Shown here piece by piece: positions 12,234-19,849 of a stretch of DNA of 35,063 bases; the first letter of the stretch is position 1, and each line of letters begins with the position of its first letter. The notes below the pieces were generated by a model. It worked only from the letters and a program-made list of their open reading frames with translations. It ran no database searches and had not been told where the DNA came from. The stretch is from Copromyces sp. CBS 386.78 (taxonomy: Eukaryota > Ascomycota > Sordariomycetes > Sordariales > Sordariaceae): NCBI GenBank assembly GCA_030685235.1, contig MU839300.1, positions 1-35,063 on the forward strand. Reading direction: 5' to 3'. A program made the translations under genes and the position numbers.

Positions 12234-12444
12234 TATTACGGGGTAAGGTACTATTAGGGGTAGGGTAGGATATACATTATTATACGGAGGAGAGGAAAGG
12301 AAGGATATGTGCGGAGGATTAGCTATATAGGCGAGAGCCCTAGAAGCTAGGCCGTACGCGCATATAACCCTGTACGTGACCGTACTATAACGATAGTTAT
12401 GGTGCGAGTGTAGGGTGGGCATGTCACAGGCTAATCCTATAACA
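12234..12444 (-). repeat. Element B LTR, right copy (5' LTR)
   Basis: Partner of 5206-5416. By eye, about 12 of the roughly 20 differences are mutated in this copy and about 8 in the other; all are C:G to T:A. It ends CCTATAACA and is followed by the AGGGG duplication. The remaining GC content is much higher than in the adjoining coding remnants. Confidence 0.93.
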
Positions 12445-12449
12445 AGGGG
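12445..12449. repeat. Target-site duplication of element B, right copy (AGGGG)
   Basis: Identical to 5201-5205 and directly adjacent to the LTR end at 12444. Confidence 0.9.
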
Positions 12450-12959
12450 GCTATAACGGTTATAATTATAATCCGCTATTATAGAACTATAATTATATAT
12501 TATACTACGTTTTATTATTCTACTATAGTATTATAATTCGCAATAACCGTCGTAAACGCCCTTCCTAATAGTTCGATAATAAATTTAAAAGCTAATTATT
12601 AAATAATAATTCTAATAAAAACTTCGTAGTTTCGAAAAATTAAATATAGCCGAATATCCTCCGTAAAACTATTTACGAAATCCCGGATACTACGAATAAT
12701 ATTAACAAATTAAAGAAAAACTATCCGATAAACTTTAATATCGGGAATTAAATCCTTAGTAAAAATATTAAAAAATTCCCTAAAGTCGAATAAATCGGGG
12801 AAATCGTTTATTAATAAATTAATTCCTTATCCCATTTCCTAAGGGCTTAGAACAACGTAATTTAATAACGAAATATTATTACCGCTATTATTATTATCGC
12901 TAAAATAATAATCGTGATTACTATTATCTTCTACAAAAAAGTTAATTTATAATATAAAG

Positions 12960-13026
12960 GGGATTACTATAATATAAAGGCGTAATTAAAAGGGATTACT
13001 ACGATATAAGGGCGTAATCGTAATAA
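12960..13026. repeat. Two-unit imperfect tandem repeat (about 34 bp)
   Basis: Two successive units begin GGGATTACTA and continue through an ATATAARGGCGTAAT segment. They differ mainly by transitions. They lie in the leader of element A between gag and the probable LTR. Confidence 0.65.
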
Positions 13027-13296
13027 TTAGACTATTGCTTTTAGGGTTTAATCCTAATAAGTCCGCGGTTTAACGAAGCGATTCTATATACCGGGGTCCG
13101 CGACTCCTATAAAGCGATCCCGGTATAATTCTAAATTACATAATTATTCACTACGCGACTCTAGGAGTCGAAAAGAGATATACGTATAAATACAATAGTT
13201 TAAAAGTATAATTAATTATTATAATATAAAAGTATAAAGTAGGTAAGAATATATATAATTATACGAAGAAGTAAGAGGAAAGGTTTAAAGGTACAA

Positions 13297-13330
13297 TCCT
13301 AGACTGGTCTTTATAAAGGCCAGTCTAGGA
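13297..13330. repeat. 34-bp near-perfect palindrome
   Basis: TCCTAGACTGG and its exact complement CCAGTCTAGGA flank a self-complementary 12-bp centre around CTTTATAAAG, with one mismatched pair. It lies at the inner edge of the probable LTR of element A and is not RIP-degraded. Further stem-forming inverted repeats follow at about 13398-13440 (TGAGGCTAT/ATAGCCTCA) and 13447-13476 (TCGGAGC/GCTCCGA). Confidence 0.85.
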
Positions 13331-13859
13331 GATTAGCTCTACAACAATCTTATAAGTATTGTAAAATTAGTACGACCTATATAGCGATAGCAATAATGAG
13401 GCTATCGTAGCCTTCTGCAAAGGCCGTAATAGCCTCATACTATACTCGGAGCTATAGCCTGATCCCTGGCTCCGATAGCTGCCAACCGCATACTTCTGAA
13501 CCATCACAAGGCTAACCCTGTGATAGGAGGATAATTGTTTAGTCGCCCGTAAAAAAACTTTATTAAATTTATTTTAATTTGAAGAAGGCTATTTCGAATT
13601 TAGTAATCCGGCGGTAGGTTTCTCCTTATATTTACTAGGCCCAAATAATTTAGATACTTAATTAATTGATAATTTTATCCGTACGAATTATAAAATTTCT
13701 ATTTTCCTATAAGAATTAGTTTCCTCCCTTACTAGTGGAGCCTATTAATAGCCTACTATTATTAAAAAGGTTTTCTATAAGGCCTTTTCGGAATATTATA
13801 TTATTAATAATATTACGAAATAATACGACCGAATTATTATTAATCCCTATAATAAAAAT

Positions 13860-15160
13860 TTCTAATTTTAATTTATTAATCGTTAATATAATTCCCCGGG
13901 CGCCGGCTATTTAAACTATAATACTATATATAAACTCTTATAATACGATTTCTATTAGGAGGGGATATATAATAATATATGCCTTTTTTATAAGGGTTAT
14001 TTGCCTTATATAAAGACTAAATTTTTGAAGAGAGGTTTAGCTAATTATTTTAAATTAATTATAATCGCTTTCGCGCCGTAGATTAATATTTTAATTAATT
14101 ATATTACATTACTACCGCTAAATACTTATTTAGACTAGACTTTTAAATACGTCGCTATCGTTGTTAATTAATTTATTAAAATATAGTACTAAATTTTAAT
14201 AATAATTTTAGAAGCGGAAGAATTAATAGACCGGTTTATCGATTGTATTTATTTAATCTACGGCCTTCTAAATAGTATATTCTCCGATAAAAGTACTTAA
14301 TTTGTTTTATAGTTCTAATTTACTCTTTATAAGCGGCTATCCGTAATTCATAAATTTACCTCCGCTTTTTACTTTTAGACGAACGTTTAAACTAAATATA
14401 TTAATATAAAAATAGAATAGTTCTTAAAGATTTATATTAATTAGGCGTAAACGGATTAGGTAAAGTAGTTATTATTCGCGGAATTCGCTAATAATAATAT
14501 TATTTTATTATTAATAAGGATTTTACTATTCTTCGTTAATTATAATTATTATTTGCGTATAAATATAGAATTTCGTACCCCGCCGCTATTAAACCTTTCC
14601 CTAATTTAATTTAAAGAATATTATAAAATTAACGAATTAGCGGATTATTTTTAGTAGATTTAAAACTTTGCTATCTAATAATTACAACGTATATAGGAAC
14701 AATATAAGGATAATACTAATAAAAAGCTGGTCGATTCTATTAAATATAATATTAATAATATAATTCTATTTAATACTACGAACTTCGTTAACGGACGCCC
14801 GTACACTAAATTTTACCCCTATTAAAAAAGCCCCTTCGAAATCGTCCGCGCTAAATTATATATAGTATACTTCGCCCTCCCATTTAATATAAAATATTTA
14901 CTAGTCTTCTATATTTTTATAATATAATTATAGTCCGGCTAAAGCCTTTTAGGCCAACTTACTACAATAGATGTCTAAATTAACGAAAAATAAGTTATAA
15001 TATATATTAATAATTAGGAGGAGTACGAAGAATAAGTATTCGAACGTTTTATAAATTATTAATAGATTGGTAATAATAGGTATTAGAAGTACGAAGTTAA
15101 ATAGAAGACCGGTAATCCTACTTAGGAATTTATTAATAATATTATTAATTATAAATATTA
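13860..15160 (+). pseudogene. Element C integrase and chromodomain remnant
   Basis: Plus-strand translation near 13900-14050 matches the zinc-binding region of gypsy integrases (SPGAGYL then a YDFYW-like stretch). 14140-14580 matches the core, including AEELIDRFI, KRLSVIHKF and a terminal FFVNYNYYLR stretch. 14980-15140 resembles a chromodomain: a VFERFINY start and a KYEVK-KTGNPT-EF segment whose aromatic-cage and conserved Trp codons are now TAG. Chromodomains of chromoviruses direct integration to heterochromatin. Many stops at Trp and Gln positions prevent expression. Confidence 0.85.
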
Positions 15161-15495
15161 TTTTTAATAATTCTATTACGAATACCCAAATAAATTAGTT
15201 CCCTTAGAAGTTTAGAGGGTTTTTGAACGCCTCGCCGCTAATACCTTAATACTAATAACGATACTAGTACTAGTAGCCCCCGAATTATTATAGCGCCGCT
15301 TTAACCGCTTAGTACAGTAAAAGACGGCCGCTACTCTAGAAAATAGGACGTAGAAGGATATAGAGTAAGGTTTATACTTTGTATTTAAGAGGGTATTTCG
15401 GAAGTTAATAGATATTTACGAGGATAAGAAGTTACGGGAGGGATTTTGAATCTATTTTTTTATATATATATAGATTTTCAACTCTTCGAACTTCT

Positions 15496-15510
15496 TTTGA
15501 GGGAGGATAG
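15496..15510 (+). other. Polypurine tract of element C
   Basis: TTTGAGGGAGGATAG directly precedes the LTR at 15511. It corresponds almost exactly to the tract of element B on the opposite strand. Confidence 0.8.
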
Positions 15511-15762
15511 TATTATAGGGTTAAACCTATAATGTACTATATTGCACTAATTATATATATACTGTGCCGACTAGAGCCTAGAGTTCTGGCCTTGTATATA
15601 TTATCGTTACGTGTAGCCTTACGTGCCCGCGTACGGTTTAGTCTGTAGGGCCCTTGCCCATATATAGCCAGACCTCCGCGCACACTTCCTTCTCTCCTCC
15701 TTTCTCCTCATACAACAACGCATATCTCACCATATCCTATACGGTGCCTTCGCCCCGTGATA
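15511..15762 (+). repeat. Element C LTR (3' LTR), about 252 bp
   Basis: It begins TATTATAGGGTTAAACC after the polypurine tract and ends GCCCCGTGATA. Several blocks align with the reverse complement of the element B LTR: a CGCGTACGG block, an ATATAGCCAG block, and a CCTCCGC...CTCCTCC...ACAACAACG block. It keeps CA and TG dinucleotides unlike the internal part. GC-balanced sequence with no repeat character begins right after it. Confidence 0.85.
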
Positions 15763-15914
15763 GGAGCTAACTATACTACAAGAAGGTTAGACTCTGGAAA
15801 TATTGTGAGGAGTAAATCTCTTATGGGTGAGTAGAAGCGGTATGTCGGTTGCGGCAAATTCCCGAAACGAATGGAGAGCTGCAGTGTGCATGATGTAGTG
15901 GACGACTGCATATA

Positions 15915-16277
15915 CAGTCGGGTCCCCTGTTCCAGCAACCCCAAAAATTCAGCCAAAGGGGTTGTTGGAACAGGGGGTGTTGCTGGGACTAGGGTAGGGT
16001 GCACGGGCCGCACTACCAAAACCACCCAAAAAAAAGCCTATGCCCAAACTTTGTACCCCGTTACAAGACTATACTAACCCTAACCCTGCGCTCTCTACCC
16101 TTTTTTCTACCCCAAAATTTCACCTTCCCATACAAATTTAAGAGCAACTTTTCACATTTACGTTGTTAGTTGCTGGGTTGCGCTTACCCAGCCAAAAAAT
16201 GAAAATTTCGCTCTGGGGGTTGTTGCAACAGGGGGGGTTGCTCGTACTAGGGGGTGTTGGAACAGGGGACCCTACTG
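15915..16277. mobile_element. MITE 1 (363 bp, TA target duplication)
   Basis: The terminal inverted repeats (15915-15942 and 16250-16277) start CAGTCGGGTCCCCTGTTCC and CAGTAGGGTCCCCTGTTCC on their own strands and match at about 25 of 28 positions. Each end is flanked by TA, as expected for Tc1/mariner/pogo-type transposition. An inner inverted copy of the terminal motif (15957-15975) could fold with the left terminus. G-rich copies recur at 16217-16262. There is no transposase frame, so it is non-autonomous. It contains a telomere-like motif at 16074-16087. Confidence 0.85.
16074..16087. repeat. Short telomere-like repeat CTAACCCTAACCCT
   Basis: Slightly more than two units of TTAGGG, read on the minus strand, lie inside MITE 1. 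TTAGGG is the common telomere repeat of filamentous ascomycetes. Two units are too few to claim a former chromosome end. Confidence 0.6.
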
Positions 16278-16398
16278 TAAGTCTCACAAGCGCTTATCCC
16301 AACCACACCTCATTGCGTGTTGCGGGGCGGATGATGTGTGGTAAACAAGCGCTTGGGGCGCGCGGAGCGCTCGCCATGCCATGGGTTTTCCGTGATGA

Positions 16399-16426
16399 CG
16401 GTAGTGGTGGTGGTGGCGGTGGTGTG
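16399..16426 (+). repeat. GGT-rich microsatellite
   Basis: A run of imperfect GGT units with one GGC interruption, between MITE 1 and the stem-loop at 16484. It lies in non-coding sequence. Confidence 0.7.
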
Positions 16427-16483
16427 GAGATGAAAGCTACCTAGGGAACGTTTTGGTATCAGGTACGTACACTGACCCTAGGA

Positions 16484-16543
16484 ATCCGAGATAATGAGCG
16501 AGTGACCAGAAAAACACGGTCACTCCTCAGAAAAGCCTCGGAT
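16484..16543. repeat. Nested inverted repeat (two-stem hairpin)
   Basis: ATCCGAG (16484-16490) pairs with CTCGGAT (16537-16543). Inside it GAGTGACC (16500-16507) pairs with GGTCACTC (16518-16525) around a 10-base loop. The outer stem is 7 bp like a tRNA acceptor, but there are no anticodon or T-arm features. It could be a small MITE end or a structured transcript; function unknown. Confidence 0.7.
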
Positions 16544-18039
16544 CATTACGATGTTGGGATATTTGATGGTAGTGGTATTAGGAACATGATGAAAAGAAGC
16601 CGCTTGTCTGTTCAGGTACTCATGATCGATCCTCTTTGAACTTTTTCCATCAGAAATCCTTCTGACCACAAGTACGCAGGCTGGGAAAATACATTTGCAA
16701 GGACACTCGCCTCTATCTCCACATATCCTCCTCATTGTACTACCATTCCAAGCCACCGCCTCAATTTCGACCTTTCCTTCTTTCCATGTGTTTAATATTG
16801 TTGGTAGGTAGCCAGCCCTTGCAAGCAGTTAGCATTCCATCCAACAGCCTTGAAGCTTTCTCTTCCCCTGGCTGCCTAAACTAGCGGTAGATCATCATGC
16901 ACGTAAGGACTGGCTAGACTACACTACTGCAGTCATCAACATCATGAGCATGATCTTTCACTTCTTCCAACAGGGCAGCACTGCCAGTTATTCCATTCCA
17001 TTTCGCCTCATATATCCACCTGCGTTGAAGCTTCGCTCTTGTAATGCACACAGTACCCGTATGTGCCTCATTTTCAGCTTTCTCAGCTTCCAACAGTCAT
17101 GGTAGTCCGACATGTGGTGTAGTAGGGTGTAAGGCGTTGACTGGTTGATTTCAATGCTCTTTTTTGGAAGGAGGGTCATCTTCACTGCCTCGACGAAAGC
17201 GTTCTTCTGTTTCTTTACTTAGAAACGATTTGGGCGCTTCTCCTTTTTGATTAGTTCATTATTATGAATCATGTAGTCTAGAGTTGAGCTTCTTGCTTCC
17301 AGGCCGGAATCCAGGACCAATTCTGGGAGGGAAGGCTCTCAGGGCTTTGTATGAGAAGGACCTACGTACGAGGATCTAAGAATTCTCGTTAACAGCAAAG
17401 CATCGTTCAAGGCGAGAATGACTAAGACTTGACTCACTTACACATATCCATTTTCTCCTCTCTTCCATCACAGGTTTCCATGCTTCTTCAAAGCCATCAA
17501 CGCCACTCTCCATCCGGTTCCGATAGTCTTTTTTTTCTTTTTTTTTTTCTATTTTTTTTTTTTCTATGTTTTCTTTTCCACGGTATTCGCAATGTCTCAG
17601 TTCATTTTCTCTTCTGTCTCCTTCACACCCAACACAACCTTAATAGAGCCATATCAATGCTACCACTCGGCCGGATTCGGTCGAGTTTATGATCCATCAA
17701 GGTCTAGAAGAACAACAGGACGAGATTGAGTTCTCGTGTTGGCTTGTTATGGTAGCATTGACGGACGAGTGGTCACTTTCACATTTGTACATTGCACTTC
17801 GAATCTTTCTTCACACGCTCATCGTTCCCGTCCTTGCCGGATCATCTACCCACTCCGCTCCACTAGGTACCCAAGAGGGACCTAGAATCTCAAGACATCG
17901 TGAATGAACCTATACAGTATGCCATTTTACAATGGCAATCACCATCAGCTTGGCAAAAACGTGGTCTTCATCTCGGTAGTCATCTACCTAGACCCCGTTC
18001 ATCGTCCCCCTGTCACTCGAAGATTCCGCTTTCCACAAC
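16544..18039. other. GC-balanced intergenic stretch without a recognisable gene
   Basis: I translated the longer frames here (up to 93 codons) and found no known domain or consistent coding character. A pyrimidine tract of almost pure T with scattered C runs from about 17529 to 17575 and produces an artefactual Phe-rich frame. There is no RIP signature. An intron-rich small gene cannot be excluded by eye. Confidence 0.55.
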
Positions 18040-18172
18040 GGGGGGGGGGGGGGGGGGGGGGGGTTGAAAAATTGAAATTTTGTAGGGGGGGGTGGGGGGA
18101 AGTGAAATTAAAAATTTAAAACAAAGGTGCCACATTGNNNNNNNNNNGCCCCCCCCCCCCCCCCCCCCCCCC
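18040..18172. other. Assembly gap flanked by poly-G (24) and poly-C (24)
   Basis: Twenty-four G residues (18040-18063) are followed by G-rich sequence, ten N (18138-18147), then 24 C (18149-18172). The motif GGTGCCACATTG lies just before the N, and a near copy GGTGCCACATGTTG occurs at 18242-18255. This suggests that the two contig ends overlap or were misjoined at a homopolymer. The sequence within about 150 bp of the gap should not be trusted. Confidence 0.9.
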
Positions 18173-18352
18173 GCCAGCTTTCCAAATCTTAAAGTAGGTA
18201 GGTGGTGATGTCAGCTCATGAATTTACCAGTTGACTCCAAGGGTGCCACATGTTGCTGAATGGCATGCTCTGCGTCGTGAATGGAGTGTGATAAATATGG
18301 AGTACTGTTCCAGCCTGGGGTCGGGTCGCTGAAATGATTGATTACAACTTTA

Positions 18353-18765
18353 AGTTGCGTTCGGAAGCCCAGTATACCAGTATCGTAGAGGTTGCATATA
18401 CTGTTGATGGCCTGCAGCGAAATCGCCGTACAGTAATGCAATAGTAATGCACCCCAAACTTCCCCATAACGGTCTCGTGTTCGTTGGGCCAGTATAAATC
18501 CAATCTTCAGTGCTCATACTGGCATAAACATGGGTTTTCACGCAGTATGAAAGCGAAGAACGCAGTAAGAATTCCAACGATTTCTGGCCTTCTAATTGGT
18601 CAAATGTAGGCTATTGGAGGAGTTGGGGGAAGTGCAGCGACCTACCTCGACTTGCAGATTCTTACTGGAAAACAGCCGAACGCAGAAAACACGGCAGTAT
18701 ACTGTTGCTTACTACCATATAAACTTCCTTACTGTTACTGGTATACTGGGCTTCCGAACGCAACA
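18353..18765. mobile_element. MITE 2 (413 bp, TA target duplication)
   Basis: Terminal inverted repeats of about 31 bp (18353-18383 and 18735-18765) share GTTGCGTTCGGAAGCCCAGT and continue through ATACCAGTA with almost no mismatch. TA dinucleotides lie directly outside at 18351-18352 and 18766-18767. The interior has scattered CAGTAT/ATACTG pieces and no transposase frame. It is not RIP-degraded. The near-identical ends suggest a fairly recent insertion of a Tc1/mariner-type non-autonomous element. Its ends differ from those of MITE 1. Confidence 0.88.
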
Positions 18766-18767
18766 TA

Positions 18768-19849
18768 AGTTTTCATTAACGAATCCGCAACTCCCATGTG
18801 TTTGATCAGATATCGGACCTCCAAGACCCGAAACATCCGCTAGAGAGCGTGTGAATATCACAGTTCAGTCCCCAACGCAAGCAGAGGTCGGAAGGACTGG
18901 TGTGATGGGGCTGAAATGTGATGGCGAGTGTGAGATCTGATCACTCTTCGAACTTCGGACGAATTTTGCATTCAAAATCCGCTGATTTCGCAATTCCATG
19001 TCTCAGAAAGCGCGGTAAGTCAAAAGACATACATACAGTAGTCCGTTCTTCTGCCCAATTATTAAGCTTCATTTATCCTATACCTAAACCGCACACTCCA
19101 TCCTCGGCGTAGATTTTGATAACAAACTCCGCCTAAGCCAATTAAAGGAGTCGACTGTCTCCCGGACAGTTTCGAGTCCCTGACATACCGCCGACGGGTT
19201 GTACCCATGATTTGCCAGTCCCATTATACGTGAAGCAGATATTATGATCCCGGTAACCCCCTGTAAATGAAAAGAAGTCCAGATGCAATATAACAAACGG
19301 CCAAAAATGCAAAGTACCGCCCACGGACATGATGAAAGCCAAATCCCCGTAAAACACCAACCCAATGATAATGACCCTGGTTACACCCCAAAATGAGAAA
19401 AACACGGGACATGTCCCCGTGACCACATCCTCTCGGCTCTGTTATAGACAGGGGTATTAACAGACTAATGGGGCAGCGGAGTTGCGATATTGGAAAGCTG
19501 ATTAGTAGGTTGATAAGCCGTGGTTGTAGAAGGATTAGGTGCGTAAGCGAATGGTAGCTAGCGGTAAGGACCAGCCGTATGACGCTCGAACGCAAGCTGG
19601 TTTAAGAGGGAGCAGTAAAAGGAGTAGCGATGAATATGAAACATTGAGCGAAGTGAATCTTCATGACAAATGGAATTTTGTTACAAAACGAACGTAATAA
19701 GACACAAAGCACGCTCTCCTCAACAAAACAGCCATTGCCGGTTGCCCGGGCCTGCTTTCAAAAAACTCTAGATCGGGGGAAAAGACAAAAGAAAAATGCA
19801 TGTATAAAGAGTGTGATGTGTTGTGGTTGGGCCTGAACGAGATCACTCG
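18768..19849. other. Intergenic stretch and probable 3' UTR of the bZIP gene
   Basis: Frames of 60-117 codons occur on the minus strand (19084-19846) but overlap each other and resemble no known protein. Downstream of the bZIP stop, read on the minus strand, a T-rich stretch (TTTTTCTTTTGTCTTTTCC at about 19777-19796) fits a fungal 3' UTR. No exact polyadenylation signal was identified. Confidence 0.5.

Larger units (their letters stand above)
5206..12444 (-). mobile_element. Complete Ty3/gypsy retrotransposon B (7.2 kb), nested in element A
   Basis: Two 211-bp LTRs (5206-5416 and 12234-12444) bound an internal region whose minus strand encodes gag, protease, reverse transcriptase, RNase H and integrase in gypsy order. 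A polypurine tract adjoins the left (3') LTR. The pair is flanked by AGGGG duplications and lies inside gag of element A. All coding regions carry stops or lost catalytic residues, so the copy is dead. RIP is less complete than in A: many TG dinucleotides survive around 5700-7700, which fits a younger insertion. LTR ends and polypurine tract resemble those of element C. Confidence 0.95.
12450..13525 (-). mobile_element. Element A, right part: gag N-terminus, leader and probable 5' LTR
   Basis: The minus strand of about 12540-12850 translates into an interrupted gag-like sequence that continues the gag of element A across the B insertion. A leader follows with a 34-bp imperfect tandem duplication at 12960-13026. 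The segment from about 13290 to 13525 keeps CA and TG and contains several stem-loops. Read on the minus strand it starts TATCACAGGGTTAGCC at 13525, resembling the LTR starts of B, C and D (TRTTATAGGRTTA). I call it the probable 5' LTR. Its inner edge is not resolved, because the matching 3' LTR of A lies outside the window. Confidence 0.7.
13526..15762 (+). mobile_element. Ty3/gypsy element C, 3' portion (integrase to LTR), RIP-degraded
   Basis: In contrast to A, B and D, the coding strand here is plus. The sequence starts directly after the probable LTR of A and contains, in order, a linker, integrase zinc-binding region, integrase core, chromodomain, polypurine tract and one LTR. gag, protease and RT are absent. 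Either A inserted into C and the rest of C lies to the left of the window, or C is truncated. The right LTR end at 15762 is also the left edge of the GC-balanced island. Confidence 0.87.

Noticed and set aside
16484..16543. tRNA-like structure with a 7-bp outer stem
   Set aside because: The length, missing T-arm motif and missing anticodon arm rule out a tRNA.
17429..17692. Phe-rich 87-codon plus-strand frame as a membrane protein
   Set aside because: The hydrophobic part is a translated poly-pyrimidine tract.
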